A stretch of 64,000 bases of DNA. Source: Chloroflexota bacterium. Lineage in GTDB: Bacteria > Chloroflexota > UBA11872 > VXOZ01. Where the stretch lies: assembly GCA_958295775.1 (NCBI GenBank), contig CATQHC010000009.1:248001-312000 (forward strand), written 5' to 3'. A model generated the notes under the pieces. It saw nothing but the letters and a program-made list of their open reading frames with translations, was not told the DNA's origin and did no database searches. Made by a program: the position numbers and the translations under genes. Of this stretch, positions 26,987 to 37,111 are shown in pieces (the stretch's first letter is position 1; each line of letters begins with the position of its first letter).

Positions 26987-28186
26987 ATGGCGACAACACC
27001 ACAATTGACTGTTCGGGGCCAGTTTGGCGATTACGGGGGGCGTTACGTACCCGAAACAGTCATTCCGGCACTGGAAGAGCTGGAGGAGGCCTATGCCGGC
27101 CTTGCCGACGACGCCCAGTTCCAGAACGAGCTGGATGTCTTGCTGGACCGCTACGTGGGACGGCCCACGCCGATTTACCATGCGGCCCGCTTGAGTGCCG
27201 AAATCGGCGGCGCACAGATGTATCTCAAGCGCGAAGACCTGGCCCACACCGGCGCTCACAAGATCAATAACGCCCTTGGGCAAGCGCTGCTTGCCAAACG
27301 CATTGGGCGCACCCGCATCATCGCCGAGACCGGCGCCGGACAGCACGGCGTCGCCACGGCTGCCGCCTGCGCCATGCTCGGCCTGGAGTGCATCGTCTAT
27401 ATGGGCGAGGTGGACGTACACCGTCAAACGCTCAACGTCTTTCGCATGAAGCTGCTTGGCGCGACCGTCATACCGGTCATGTCCGGCAGCCGCACGCTCA
27501 AGGACGCCATCAATGAGACGATCCGTGACTGGGTCACGAACGTTGAGACCACGCACTACATCATCGGCTCCGTGGTGGGCCCGCACCCCTATCCCACGAT
27601 CGTGCGCGACCTGCAGAGCGTCATCGGCAGTGAAGCGCGAGAGCAATGCTTGAAACAGTTTGGGCGCTTGCCTGACGTCGTGGTGGCGTGCGTGGGCGGC
27701 GGCAGCAACGCGATTGGCATATTCCATCCCTTCGTTGACGACACCGAGGTGCGCCTGGTTGGTGTGGAAGCCGCCGGGCACGGCATCGAAAGCGGCGAGC
27801 ACGCCGCCACGCTGGTGGCCGGCACGCCCGGCACGCTCCACGGCGCCAAGAGCTACCTGCTGCAGGACGACGAGGGCCAGATCTACGAACCCCATAGCAT
27901 CTCCGCCGGTCTGGATTACCCCGGGGTCGGCCCGGAGCATAGTTACCTAAAGGACATAGGCCGGGCAAGCTATGTTGGTGTCACGGATCAACAAGCGTTG
28001 GAAGGCTTCCAACACCTCTGCCGGGCCGAAGGCATCATTCCCGCGTTGGAACCTGCGCACGCCATGTACCACGCCGCGCAATTGGCGAGTGAATTGCCCG
28101 CGGACCACATTGTCTTGGTCAATCTCTCCGGCCGCGGGGACAAAGACATGACCATCGTCGCCGAAGGACTGGGGGTGGAGCTGTGA
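26987..28186 (+). CDS. trpB: Tryptophan synthase beta chain
   Basis: 399 residues; PLP enzyme joining indole with serine. PLP lysine in [13 protein letters not shown], phosphate-binding loop [10 protein letters not shown], and [12 protein letters not shown] are all present. It belongs to the common TrpB1 type judging by length and motifs. ATG 26987 follows AGGAG; earlier in-frame codons have no ribosome site. Stop overlaps trpA (GTGA), allowing coupled translation of the two subunits. Confidence 0.97.
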   Translation: MATTPQLTVRGQFGDYGGRYVPETVIPALEELEEAYAGLADDAQFQNELDVLLDRYVGRPTPIYHAARLSAEIGGAQMYLKREDLAHTGAHKINNALGQALLAKRIGRTRIIAETGAGQHGVATAAACAMLGLECIVYMGEVDVHRQTLNVFRMKLLGATVIPVMSGSRTLKDAINETIRDWVTNVETTHYIIGSVVGPHPYPTIVRDLQSVIGSEAREQCLKQFGRLPDVVVACVGGGSNAIGIFHPFVDDTEVRLVGVEAAGHGIESGEHAATLVAGTPGTLHGAKSYLLQDDEGQIYEPHSISAGLDYPGVGPEHSYLKDIGRASYVGVTDQQALEGFQHLCRAEGIIPALEPAHAMYHAAQLASELPADHIVLVNLSGRGDKDMTIVAEGLGVEL

Positions 28187-28998
28187 GCCGGCTTGCTGCA
28201 ACTTTCGCCCAAACCCAGGCGGAGAATCGCACTGCGCTGATCACGTTTGCCACCGTCGGATTTCCAAGTCCCGCTGACACTGTGCACGTTGTGCGCGCGC
28301 TGCTGGCAGGCGGCTCCGATGTTGTCGAGCTTGGCATCCCCTTTTCGGATCCACTTGCCGACGGCGCGACCATCCAACACGCTTCACAATCAGCACTTGA
28401 TCAGGGCACCACGCTCGCGATGGCGTTCGACGTCGTGCGCGAGTTGCGGGCGGAGAATGTGACCACGCCGCTCGTCTTCATGGGCTACTACAATCCTTTC
28501 CTCCATTACGGCCTGGAACGGGTCGTGGCTGAAGCGGCGGAGATCGGCCTTGACGGATTCATCGTGCCGGATCTCCCGCCGGAAGAGGGACAGGAATTCG
28601 CCCGCCTTGCCAAAGCACACGACCTAGACCTCATTCCGCTATTGGCGCCGACGAGCACCGACTCGCGCATCCAGGCAAACGTCCAGGCCGGTAGCGGCTT
28701 CATCTATTGCGTGTCACTCACCGGCGTCACCGGGGCGCGCGACCAACTTTCGGCCACGCTGCCGGACTTCCTGGGCCGCGTCCGGAAACACACCGACTTG
28801 CCGTTGGCAGTCGGCTTCGGCGTGTCCCGCCCCGAGCACGTCGCCACGATAGCGCAGATGGCCGAGGGCGTGGTCAGCGCCAGCGCCTTGATCAATATCC
28901 TGGAAGATACCCCCGCCGCTCAGCGCTACGACGCCCTTACGGACCTCGTGCGCGCCATGCGCGCGGCGACCGTCCGGCAAGCAACTGCGGAGACCTAA
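28183..28998 (+). CDS. trpA: Tryptophan synthase alpha chain
   Basis: 271 residues; splits indole-3-glycerol phosphate and passes indole to TrpB. Catalytic Glu and Asp lie in [14 protein letters not shown]; the phosphate-binding GFGVSRPEH is present. GTG start overlaps the trpB stop by 4 bases. Followed about 100 bases later by a chorismate-mutase-like gene in the same direction. Confidence 0.97.
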   Translation: MSRLAATFAQTQAENRTALITFATVGFPSPADTVHVVRALLAGGSDVVELGIPFSDPLADGATIQHASQSALDQGTTLAMAFDVVRELRAENVTTPLVFMGYYNPFLHYGLERVVAEAAEIGLDGFIVPDLPPEEGQEFARLAKAHDLDLIPLLAPTSTDSRIQANVQAGSGFIYCVSLTGVTGARDQLSATLPDFLGRVRKHTDLPLAVGFGVSRPEHVATIAQMAEGVVSASALINILEDTPAAQRYDALTDLVRAMRAATVRQATAET

Positions 28999-29100
28999 TC
29001 ACACGGGCTTGTTTGCAGACGAAAAGACCTATCAAGAACCAATGGCGCACGTCAGCAAAGCGAGATCCTCCAGCGACCTCGCGCGAAAGGATTACGAGCG

Positions 29101-29400
29101 GTGAGAGAGCCCAGCGAGTGCCGCAACATGCAGGACATCCGCGCGGAGATCGACAGCCTAGACCAAGAGGTCATTCGGTTGCTCGGCCGGCGGTTCAAGT
29201 ATGTGCAGGCAGCGGCCCAATTCAAGACGAGCGCGTCCTCAGTGCGCGCGCCGGAACGCTTCAAGGCAATGCTTGCGCAGCGGCGAATCTGGGCGCAGGA
29301 AGCCGGCCTTGACCCCGATGTCGTTGGCGGCATCTATCGCGACCTGGTGAGCTATTTCATCGCAGAAGAAATGGAGAAATGGCAGGCAGAGGCGCAGTAG
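29101..29400 (+). CDS. AroQ-class chorismate mutase / PchB-like protein
   Basis: 99 residues, all-helical: DIRAEIDSLDQEVIRLLGRR then RAPERFKAMLAQRRIW and VVGGIYRDLVSYFI, the pattern shared by small chorismate mutases and isochorismate-pyruvate lyases. It uses chorismate or isochorismate, which fits its place after trpA. The GTG start has AAAGGA 9 bases upstream. Substrate choice between mutase and lyase is not decided by sequence; the R-A-P-E-R segment leans to the PchB side. Probably the last gene of the trp unit. Confidence 0.8.
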   Translation: MREPSECRNMQDIRAEIDSLDQEVIRLLGRRFKYVQAAAQFKTSASSVRAPERFKAMLAQRRIWAQEAGLDPDVVGGIYRDLVSYFIAEEMEKWQAEAQ

Positions 29401-29908
29401 CGGGCTTCGTTACCGGAGCACTATGGCGAGCGCACTCCGTCTACACTCCTTACCTAATATCCCAATCCAAATGCTCGGCAGCTGCGCGTCTGAGTTGCAG
29501 GATGCGACGAGCTGTCATATATCACAATGTAGCTTGCTCGCCGTCCTTACTTCGACAAGCCTGTGCTGAGCCTGTCGAAGTGCTCTGCACGAACGGTGAG
29601 TAACTCACGCTTGTACGGCTTCTCTACAGACCAAAAGCATGCGTAGTTCAACATGATTAGCTTGCCCGTTCCACGCTCGGCTATGCGCGGCAACGCCTTT
29701 TCGAGGTCCCACAGAGCATTGCACGACATGAATTTTGTAATGCCTCTATTGGACTGCACTGCAGGGCGGATACCAGAGAACCGGAACCGGTGCGATCCGG
29801 CGATTACATTGCGGAGTCGCGTCAGCCCCACCAAGAGGGAGCCAGAATAGACTTGGACGCCCTGCGTGCGACGACTGCTCGCGCGTAGGTGGCCGCGAGA
29901 GGGTGCGT
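29401..29908. other. Non-coding gap with family B repeat
   Basis: About 500 bases between the chorismate-mutase-like gene and a methyltransferase. It contains a family B repeat at 29550-29596. A short minus-strand open frame here (95 codons) overlaps the repeat and resembles nothing. Confidence 0.5.
29550..29596. repeat. Family B repeat, palindromic copy
   Basis: CTTCGACAAGCCTGTGCTG then AGCCTGTCGAAG, an inverted pair, followed by the CGAACGG tail found in other copies. Confidence 0.8.
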
Positions 29909-30589
29909 ATGGGGATGCAACTGTCTCAGGTCCTACCTTGGGGTCGCTCGATGGCTGAGTACGTAGGAATGTTCGCGCTCAGCGGACGTGAACTGGGAAA
30001 GCGAATCCTAGGCTGCGCAGACGGGCCTGCAAGTTTCAATGCAGAGATGACCGCATACGGGTATCAAGTCATTTCGTGCGATCCCGTCTATGTCTTCAGC
30101 AAGCGTGAGCTGCGCCAGCGCTTCGACTCAACCTTTGCCACGATCATGGGTCAGATGTCTGCCATACGCGAGAATTTCGTGTGGGACACAATCCCGTCAA
30201 TTGAGGCGCTCGGCGCGATGCGCATGGCTGCTATGGAGGCCTTTCTGCACGACTTTACGCCCGGAGCGCGCGACAGTCGCTATGCCGTGTCGGGTCTTCC
30301 GCATCTGGCCTTTGCCGACAATGCCTTCGATCTTGCCCTCTGCTCCCATTTTCTCTTCCTCTACTCAGAGCAGTTGGGCGAGGCCTATCATCTCGCAGCA
30401 ATCCACGAGCTTTGCCGCGTCGCCTCGGAGGTCCGTGTCTTCCCCTTGCTCAATCTGGAAGGTCAGGTCTCACCGCACCTCGGCCCGGCGCTAACCTCGC
30501 TCCGCCGCGCAGGATTCCGGGCTACGGTGCAGACCGTGCCATATGAGTTTTTCAAAGGCGCCAACGAAATGTTAGTCATTGGCGAATAA
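29909..30589 (+). CDS. SAM-dependent methyltransferase-like protein
   Basis: 226 residues. The glycine-containing motif I appears as ILGCADGPASFNAEM and the acidic end of strand 2 as VISCDPVY; a later LPHLAFADNAFDLALCSHFLF matches motif IV of class I methyltransferases. The region between (VFSKRELRQRFDST and the Met-rich helix) is unusual and not assigned. Substrate unknown. ATG 29909 is preceded by GAGAGGG. It stands alone. Confidence 0.65.
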   Translation: MGMQLSQVLPWGRSMAEYVGMFALSGRELGKRILGCADGPASFNAEMTAYGYQVISCDPVYVFSKRELRQRFDSTFATIMGQMSAIRENFVWDTIPSIEALGAMRMAAMEAFLHDFTPGARDSRYAVSGLPHLAFADNAFDLALCSHFLFLYSEQLGEAYHLAAIHELCRVASEVRVFPLLNLEGQVSPHLGPALTSLRRAGFRATVQTVPYEFFKGANEMLVIGE

Positions 30590-30592
30590 GGT

Positions 30593-30618
30593 GGTAGCAC
30601 AGGTTTGTAACCTGTGCC
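30593..30618. repeat. Repeat family C, copy 1
   Basis: GGTAGCACAGGTTTGTAACC then TGTGCC; CACAGGTT pairs with AACCTGTG. Related copies at 59162-59186 and 60466-60489 read GCGCAGGT...ACCTGCGC. Confidence 0.8.
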
Positions 30619-30775
30619 CTCCGGGCGGCCTACTCCTTCCGTACAGAAAGAAATGACCTTCAATTGCGCTAGAATCAAGCTCAAGGCCGCAAAACAGCGG
30701 ACCTAATGGGCGGCTGGCGGAAGTCTCCGCAGAATCCTAAGAAAAGTCCTTGGTGTAAGGAGTTTCCAGTTCATC

Positions 30776-31582
30776 ATGCTGCACATCGCCTGTTCCACGC
30801 TCTGCTTCACGCAGCAACCGCTTGACGAGGCCCTCCAGCGCATCGCGCAGCTTGGCTTTAGTTATGTCGATTTGGGTGTCCAGCGCTGGTCGCACGTCAG
30901 CGCGCGGGAGATTGCGCACTCCGGTGAAGAAATCGCAAACTCGCTCCAGCATAGTTTGCAGCAGGCAGGTGTGGAATTGGCCGCTATGAATGTGGGCCTC
31001 GACCGCAGCGCAGATGTGTCGCTGGCAGAGCAAGTGTCGGCCGTGTGCGCGCTGGCCGCGTCTCATAATCTGCCCGCGATCTGCATTAACGCGCCCGCAA
31101 GTGACACGCCTTTGGAATCAGCGATTGCTGAACTGCGGCAACTCGCCGCCATTGCTTCCCGCTCCGATGTCACCCTCTGTCTCGAAACGCACGTCAACTG
31201 CCTCACGGAATTGCCGGCGGTGGCCGTGCAGTTAGTTGAATCAGTGCCGAACCTCGGCATCGCCCTCGACCCGTCGCACTTCTACGCCGGTCCATGGCAA
31301 GGCCGTGAATTCTCCGCCACGTATCCGCATACGCGCATCGTCCACCTGCGCGACGCCGGCAGCACGCTCGACCGGCTTCATATGCCGCCCGGCACAGGCA
31401 GAGTCGACTTTGCCGGTTTGCTGGCCGGCCTCGTGCAGCAGGGCTATGCCGGGCCGCTCTCTGTGGAGTACATCGATACCGCCTACGCAAAGGACACCTA
31501 CGCAGACCATGTGCAGCAAGTAGACGCCATGGCAGGTCTGGCTAGGTCTCTGCTCGCAATTCTTGATGTACAGAATTCATGA
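30776..31582 (+). CDS. Sugar phosphate isomerase/epimerase-like TIM-barrel protein
   Basis: 268 residues of the xylose-isomerase-like superfamily. Metal-ligand blocks: LCLETHVN, IALDPSHFY, IVHLRDAG and SVEYID at the end. Probably isomerises or epimerises a small sugar or keto-acid in the cytoplasm; substrate unknown. AAGGAG lies upstream of the ATG at slightly long spacing. Not closely similar to the isomerase at 8355. It stands between a methyltransferase and an MFS transporter. Confidence 0.82.
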   Translation: MLHIACSTLCFTQQPLDEALQRIAQLGFSYVDLGVQRWSHVSAREIAHSGEEIANSLQHSLQQAGVELAAMNVGLDRSADVSLAEQVSAVCALAASHNLPAICINAPASDTPLESAIAELRQLAAIASRSDVTLCLETHVNCLTELPAVAVQLVESVPNLGIALDPSHFYAGPWQGREFSATYPHTRIVHLRDAGSTLDRLHMPPGTGRVDFAGLLAGLVQQGYAGPLSVEYIDTAYAKDTYADHVQQVDAMAGLARSLLAILDVQNS

Positions 31583-32097
31583 GTGACTAGGCGTTCAGCA
31601 AACCCAAGAAGCAGCGATTCTGCTTTCGTGCAGATGCCAAGTGGCTCAATCGTGTTCACACTTTGGCCAGCCGAGCCTGCAAGAATCGTGAATCGCCCCA
31701 TCCAGCTCTTTCCAGAGCGCCGGACTGCGCCCACCCGCGGCCCAGGCAGAACAAGCCGGAAGGACCGCCCATCCTCCCGACGACAAGAACCCCAGGTCGC
31801 TGCAGGTGGCGAACGACCCACATCCGGCGGCAAAATAACCTCAGGAACCCTGCCAGTTCTACCATGACACCCGTGACAGAACCTGTTATACTCCCACCAG
31901 CTTAAAGTCTATCCGCATGTTGCAGGGACACGGCCCGCTCACCCTTGGCCATGTGCAAGGATTGCACAACAAACGCAAGCTCATGTGCGTTGAATGCTTG
32001 TAATCGTGGCAAGGTTTAGGCAGACGCAGGGCGTACAGTCCAAGCACTCCGACAATTCGCCGCTCTCCTCGTGAGCTAGCCTCAAATGCAGGTGCCT
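31583..32097. other. Non-coding gap, nothing recognised
   Basis: About 500 bases. The open frames on both strands are short, Arg/Pro/Ser-rich and lack ribosome sites. No T-box-like or riboswitch motif noticed. Confidence 0.45.
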
Positions 32098-33405
32098 ATG
32101 GCAGCCACCACAGCCGCCGCCACGCCCGACCGACCGAAACTGCTGGCAGTGGGAAGCTGGGTACTCTACGACCTGGCCAACACGATATTTTCCATGAATA
32201 TCGTCACGCTCTACTTCTCGCTCTGGATCGTCAACGACATGGGCGGGAGGGATAGCGACTACGGGCTTGCCACTAGCGCCTCCATGCTCATCGTCTTCGT
32301 GATTGCGCCGTTCTTAGGCGCGCTCTCGGACCAGACGCCGCGGCGGATGCCCTTTCTCATCGTCACGACGCTCGTCTGCTGCGCGGCCACGTTCTTGCTG
32401 GGCATGACCGGCATCTTTCTCGCGCTTGTCATCTTCATCATTGCCAACACCTTCTATCAATCGGGCTTGATATTCTACGATGCGCTGCTGCCGGTCGTGA
32501 GCACGGAGGAAAATCGCGGGCGCGTGGGCGGCATCGGCATCGGCGTAGGCTACATGGGCTCGTTCATCGGGGTCCTGATGGGGTTCATCGTTTTGGAGGG
32601 GCTCTTCATAGGGGAGGGCAATCCGGACGCGGATGCGCTCGTTTTCAAGCTCACGGCGGTGCTCTTTCTTCTCTTTGCATTGCCCTGCTTCTTCTGGGTG
32701 CGCGAGCAACCCCGCGCCGGCAGCGTCTCGTTCGGGGGCGCAGCCATCCGCGGCGCGTTCCATGACCTCCGTAACACGTTAACTCAACTGCGGCGCTTTC
32801 CGGACTTGCGGCGCTTTCTCATCGGCCGCTTCTTCTATACCGACGCGGCTAATACCGTCATCGCCTTCATGGGCATCTATCTTACGAATGAGGTGGATTT
32901 CACCACGGGGCAGGTGCAGATTGCCTTGATGCTCAGCATCGTTGCGGCCATGATAGGAGGTTTCGTGTGGGGCGTCGTCGTGGACTGGCTAGGGGAAAAG
33001 CCTACCCTTCTCATTGTGATAGGTCTGTGGGCCCTCGTCTTCACGCTCACCGTAGCCGTGCCCGTGCTCAACCTCACGCCAAATCTCTTCTGGGCGATAG
33101 CGCCGCTGGGAGGCGTCGCCCTCGGCGGCACCTGGGCGGCGGACCGTCCCTTGATGCTTCGCCTGGCGCCCGCAAAACACATTGGGCAGTTCTACGGCCT
33201 CTACGCGATGGTGGGACGCTTTGCCGCGATAACCGGTCCCCTCATCTGGGCGCTGGTAGTAAACGGCTTGGACCTCGGCCGTCCCGCCGCCGTCGCCGCC
33301 TTCTTGCCCATGATTGCCATTGCCGCCTGGTTCATCTTCCACGTGGACGACACAGCGGACCCCAATCTTATCGTGGAAGAAGCGCCGCAACCGGCACGGG
33401 CATGA
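32098..33405 (+). CDS. MFS transporter, Atg22/UMF1-like
   Basis: About 435 residues with twelve hydrophobic segments. The N-terminal SWVLYDLANTIFSMNIVTLYF and LSDQTPRRMPFL (the loop between helices 2 and 3) match the bacterial UMF1/Atg22-like branch of the major facilitator superfamily. Substrate is not known; yeast Atg22 exports amino acids. The ATG at 32098 has AGGTG upstream; an ATG at 32086 is an alternative start. No partner genes. Confidence 0.8.
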   Translation: MAATTAAATPDRPKLLAVGSWVLYDLANTIFSMNIVTLYFSLWIVNDMGGRDSDYGLATSASMLIVFVIAPFLGALSDQTPRRMPFLIVTTLVCCAATFLLGMTGIFLALVIFIIANTFYQSGLIFYDALLPVVSTEENRGRVGGIGIGVGYMGSFIGVLMGFIVLEGLFIGEGNPDADALVFKLTAVLFLLFALPCFFWVREQPRAGSVSFGGAAIRGAFHDLRNTLTQLRRFPDLRRFLIGRFFYTDAANTVIAFMGIYLTNEVDFTTGQVQIALMLSIVAAMIGGFVWGVVVDWLGEKPTLLIVIGLWALVFTLTVAVPVLNLTPNLFWAIAPLGGVALGGTWAADRPLMLRLAPAKHIGQFYGLYAMVGRFAAITGPLIWALVVNGLDLGRPAAVAAFLPMIAIAAWFIFHVDDTADPNLIVEEAPQPARA

Positions 33406-33835
33406 CGCAATGAGACAGCGTTGCCGCCGATTGTCGCTCTCAGCGCACCACGAAGCCCTGCTTGGTTGGGAAATGACATCGCGCAACCACAGGCTAGAGT
33501 GTGGCGCGATTTGTGTGTAACCGTCCTTTGCCCCAACCCTTGGGGTGGGACATAAGGCAGTCGGCAAAGGTTCTGCCTGTGTGTCTGCCCCGGCTCTACG
33601 CAATGCCATCCTCTCAAGGGCAGGAACAATGAAGCCCGCTCCGCATCACGTAAGGGGCAGGCTTTTCGCGGAAGCGGCGGGGGAGTGACGCGCAGGCTTC
33701 CGCCGCGCCAAGAAGATCGCGGCTTCAAGTCGGCGCTTTAATCTCGCGGCAATCTTTCTCTTATACTGTGCTCACACTCCCCGCGCATACTAGGAAGTAG
33801 AGATAGAGAGCGATCACCAGCGAGGAGGAAAGAAT
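33406..33835. other. Non-coding gap, one weak hairpin
   Basis: No gene supported. A short CCCCAACCC/GGGGTGGG near-palindrome lies near 33530. TATACT at 33772-33777 could be a -10 for the PRC-barrel gene, but no good -35 is seen. I cannot name an RNA here. Confidence 0.4.
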
Positions 33836-34099
33836 ATGTCGCTCCGCCGTTATGAGCGCGAGTTTGTAGAAACGCCCGGCACGCAGTTTCAAGACCTGCG
33901 CGGACTGCGGGTGTACGACCAAGAGAACCGCTTGCTCGGCACGATTAGCGCGGTCATGGTAGACACGACCAGCAAGGAAACGGTCTACGCCGAAGTCGCG
34001 TCTCCCAGCATTCTTGGCCTGGGGAACCGCCGCCAGATGGTGCGCCGTGACCGGCTGCACCACAACGCGCGCGGCCTACGTCTCAAAGGTAGGCGTTGA
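33836..34099 (+). CDS. PRC-barrel-like small protein
   Basis: 87 residues. GLRVYDQENRLLGTISAVMVD and TVYAEVASPSILG followed by RQMVRRDRL fit a PRC-barrel domain (beta-rich, first seen in photosynthetic reaction-centre H subunit and RimM). N-terminal 20 residues are charged. Strong GAGGAGG upstream of the ATG indicates good expression. Its end overlaps the convergent hydrolase gene by 17 bases. Function in this family is not established. Confidence 0.65.
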   Translation: MSLRRYEREFVETPGTQFQDLRGLRVYDQENRLLGTISAVMVDTTSKETVYAEVASPSILGLGNRRQMVRRDRLHHNARGLRLKGRR

Positions 34100-35114
34100 A
34101 GAAGTCGAAGGCTTTGGCGCCGCTGAACTCGTGCCCGCCGTCGAATTCGTCGAGCCAGAGGCTTTCCGATACCTGCGCCGCCGCGTAGATGCTTTCCAAG
34201 TGCGCATACGCCTCACGCGCGGCCGCAATCGGAAAGCCTCCGTCTTGTATGCCGGACTCGATGAGGAGCGCCCGCGGCGCTACTAAGCCGCAAACATCGG
34301 CCACTTCCGCGTACTTGAGAACGCCGGGTACGAACTGCGATCCGCAGAAATTTCCTTGGGTGAGCGCATACTGCTTGAAGGTCGTCAAATAGCACACCAC
34401 GTCAGCCGCTTTCACCCGCTCATCCACTGCCGCGAGGTACATCGCGCGTGTGCCGCCCAGCGAGAGGCCGATGCAACCGAGCCGGTCCGCGTCTACTTCC
34501 GGGCGGCTCGCCAGATAGTCAAGACCGCGCATGTCGTCCCAGGTATTGAGCGCCATCAAGTTCATGCCTAAAAGAAATGTCTTGATGCCGTTCACGTTGC
34601 AGCCGTCGCGGTTGCCGTAGCGCCGGAAGCCCTCTCCGCGCTCGCCGAAACCGCGCGCGTCGGGGCACAGGGTAACAAATCCGCGCTTGGCGAGTTGTAA
34701 GCCGTAGTCGTAGTTGTAGTTCTTAATTAATCGCGCGCGCTCCTCTTCGCCATAGTCCACGTGCGCCACGGCATCTTTGCCGTACGGCCCCCCATGGCCG
34801 TGCAAGCAAATAATGCCGGGTGCTGGTTGGGTCACCCCGTCGGGTATCAGAAGCCACGCCGGGACCTGTACGTCCTCGGCGGTGGTGTACACCACTTTCT
34901 CGTAATGGACGCCGAACTGTTCCCGCTCCTCAACGACCCGCGCTTCCAGCGGTACCTGCTCCGGGAACGGCTCCATGAGATCGAGAAGCCGGGCGCGCAA
35001 CTGCTGCTGCCACACATACCACTCCTCCCGGGACTCTCCTGCAAAGTGCAGCAGGGGCGGGTGTCTGTCGAAGTGCGCCATGATATAGGTATCAAAGTCA
35101 AACACGTCGCTCAT
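34083..35114 (-). CDS. Dienelactone hydrolase-type alpha/beta hydrolase
   Basis: 343 residues. Nucleophile elbow GCIGLSLGGTRAM, oxyanion segment CLHGHGGPYGKD, and a late Asp/His pair (ESGIQDGGFP, DGGHEFSG) suggest a Ser-Asp-His triad, as in acetyl xylan esterase and dienelactone hydrolase relatives. No signal peptide. Distantly related to each half of the tandem hydrolase at 9292. ATG 35114 has AAGGAG upstream; the ATG at 35135 is rejected for lack of a site. Likely cleaves an ester; substrate unknown. Confidence 0.85.
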   Translation of the reverse strand: MSDVFDFDTYIMAHFDRHPPLLHFAGESREEWYVWQQQLRARLLDLMEPFPEQVPLEARVVEEREQFGVHYEKVVYTTAEDVQVPAWLLIPDGVTQPAPGIICLHGHGGPYGKDAVAHVDYGEEERARLIKNYNYDYGLQLAKRGFVTLCPDARGFGERGEGFRRYGNRDGCNVNGIKTFLLGMNLMALNTWDDMRGLDYLASRPEVDADRLGCIGLSLGGTRAMYLAAVDERVKAADVVCYLTTFKQYALTQGNFCGSQFVPGVLKYAEVADVCGLVAPRALLIESGIQDGGFPIAAAREAYAHLESIYAAAQVSESLWLDEFDGGHEFSGAKAFDFFNAYL

Positions 35115-35182
35115 TAGAACATCTCCTTGTTCCACTTCTCGCTACTATCTCTCGTTCAGAGGATACACTTCTGACGGCAGTG

Positions 35183-37033
35183 CTATCTCATGGAATAGTC
35201 TACAGACCAGCGCACGCCGGTTGGCAAGAATACACCAATGTATTGGCCGGTCTTGAAGCGATCAACCTCGTAATCGGGAAGCCGGCCCGTTGCGATGCAA
35301 ACCCCTCCAATCCGACTGCCAGTCCACTTGAAGAAGAAGTCGAGGTTATCGTGTTCGCGACCCTCTAGCAGGTCTACGTTTACGGGATATACAAACAATA
35401 TGAACCGCGATTCGACTTCCTCTTGCCTGCATGGCGCTCGAACGTAAATCAACTCCCTGCCATTGAGATACACGTCATACTCGGCTTCAATTATCAATTC
35501 TCCCTTTTGAAGCTGGACTGCATCAGAGTCTCGTAGCAATCGACCGAACCAATCAGGAATTTCGAACGTTGCGTATTGGTCGTGGGACTCCGCCCCGGTA
35601 GCATTCAACACTGTTGAGAACTCCGCACCGAGTTCCTCATAGCGCAGCATGCGAATTCCGAGGTCAGGAGAGTATTGCGTTAGCCTTGTAATGGGGCCAA
35701 CAGCGCCTAGTCCCAGCAAGACGGTCAAGCCCAGGAGAACACCTCGCTGAAACCAATTCTGGTCCTTACTCCACCCTGTCAACACGGTCTGGACACAAAA
35801 ATAGGACAGCAGGACAAGAACCGCCAGTGGGGCATACCTAAGATATTCATTGAAATGACCAAACGAATACCAGGGGAATAGGACCGAAACCGCCAGGCAG
35901 GCAACCACGAACGGATTGCGTCGCAACACCGGGCTAATCAGCAAGAGTAGTATACCCACCACGAAGAACCCGGCCATACCCTGCAATTCATGTGCCGTTG
36001 CGACCCCATCCCACCCGTAGCGCTGCCAAATCCAACCGCTGGGAATCGAGGTCGCGCCGCTAGTCAGATAGAAAAATAGCAAACCGAGGAATGGCACAGA
36101 CAGCAGCACGTTCTGCCAGGAGAGGAAGGGCCGGATACCGTTTACGAGGAGCAAGACGAGTAGGAAGGGCAACAAGCCAAGAGCTGCCAGGGGCGACCAA
36201 AACACGGTCGCTCCCAGAACCAAACCCGTGAGGGCAAGGAATCTCCTTTCCCGCTGCAACTGAACCAGCAGCAGTACGGCCAGACCACCTGCTAAGAGGT
36301 GCTGTGGAGAGTATGACAAATCGTCGACTATCCTGCGAAACCAACGGATTTCCACAGGATCGACAGCTACAGCGAGTGTGGCAAAGAAGATGAGCAGAAC
36401 GACCGCAGCGACCGCTCTCCAGCCGCGGAGACCATGCGCAAACAGCAGAAAGAGCAGCGAGACTCCGCACCACGTCCAGATCGGCACAGCCCAATTCAGG
36501 GCTGCAGCGCCAAACCAACTCGCTACAAGTCCCGGGGCCATGTAGTAGCCGAGGTAGTACCGTAGAAGCAGCGGCGCTTCGAAGTAGGAAGGCAAATACG
36601 TAGGCCACCCGCCGCGACCCAGGTCGAGCAGAATCGCGCGGTGCTTATCCCAATCGAAATTTTGCACATCGAAGACCCCGCCCGCGGCCGTCGTCATTGT
36701 CCATGCAAGCGCGACGGCCAGCAGGAGGATGGTTACGGGTCTAACCGAAAGCCTGAACGTTCCTGACAACGGCTGCCATAGCGCTAGCACAAACAACGCG
36801 GCTGCTGGAATGCTCAGCCACCATTGAAACCAACCTACCAGCCATACAACCACCGGCAGCAGCAGATACACGATGGCCAGCCGGTGCGCTAACGGCAGCG
36901 CCTGGCCGGTGGAGCCACCGGAATTCGGCGAATCTGAAACGGGGAGCTCTGAGGAGGTGTGTTCGGCAGACCCAGGCATTCCAATTTGCAGGAGGCCAGC
37001 TATCGAGGCAAGGCTACGCCTAATCCGGCTCAT
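35183..37033 (-). CDS. Polytopic membrane protein, GT-C-like, with one C-terminal Cys-pair domain (paralog 3)
   Basis: 616 residues with about twelve hydrophobic segments (residues 45-490) and a soluble C-terminal domain (511-616). The first large loop reads FDWDKHRAILLDL followed by a W-P motif, and then LLRYYLGYYMAPG. An acidic motif in the first outer loop is typical of GT-C glycosyltransferases, so sugar transfer outside the membrane is a reasonable guess. The C-terminal domain has YDVYLNGRELIYVRAPC, RFILFVYPVN, LDFFF, GGVCIA and LPDYEVDRFKTGQY. Shortest of three tandem paralogs: it has only one copy of the C-terminal unit and a shortened middle loop. Begins M-S-R-I-R-R-S like its neighbours. 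Confidence 0.75.
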   Translation of the reverse strand: MSRIRRSLASIAGLLQIGMPGSAEHTSSELPVSDSPNSGGSTGQALPLAHRLAIVYLLLPVVVWLVGWFQWWLSIPAAALFVLALWQPLSGTFRLSVRPVTILLLAVALAWTMTTAAGGVFDVQNFDWDKHRAILLDLGRGGWPTYLPSYFEAPLLLRYYLGYYMAPGLVASWFGAAALNWAVPIWTWCGVSLLFLLFAHGLRGWRAVAAVVLLIFFATLAVAVDPVEIRWFRRIVDDLSYSPQHLLAGGLAVLLLVQLQRERRFLALTGLVLGATVFWSPLAALGLLPFLLVLLLVNGIRPFLSWQNVLLSVPFLGLLFFYLTSGATSIPSGWIWQRYGWDGVATAHELQGMAGFFVVGILLLLISPVLRRNPFVVACLAVSVLFPWYSFGHFNEYLRYAPLAVLVLLSYFCVQTVLTGWSKDQNWFQRGVLLGLTVLLGLGAVGPITRLTQYSPDLGIRMLRYEELGAEFSTVLNATGAESHDQYATFEIPDWFGRLLRDSDAVQLQKGELIIEAEYDVYLNGRELIYVRAPCRQEEVESRFILFVYPVNVDLLEGREHDNLDFFFKWTGSRIGGVCIATGRLPDYEVDRFKTGQYIGVFLPTGVRWSVDYSMR

Positions 37034-37111
37034 GCGTTCCCGTCACTGCACATCTGATTCATGCCATTTTCCCAGCAGTTATTGGGTGCGCCGACCCGCC
37101 TGAACCTAGCA

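Noticed and set aside
26969-27940. 323-codon minus-strand open frame opposite trpB
   Set aside because: Antisense shadow of trpB in GC-rich DNA, no ribosome site or recognised motif.
29547-29834. 95-codon minus-strand gene
   Set aside because: It overlaps the family B repeat, has no ribosome site and resembles nothing.
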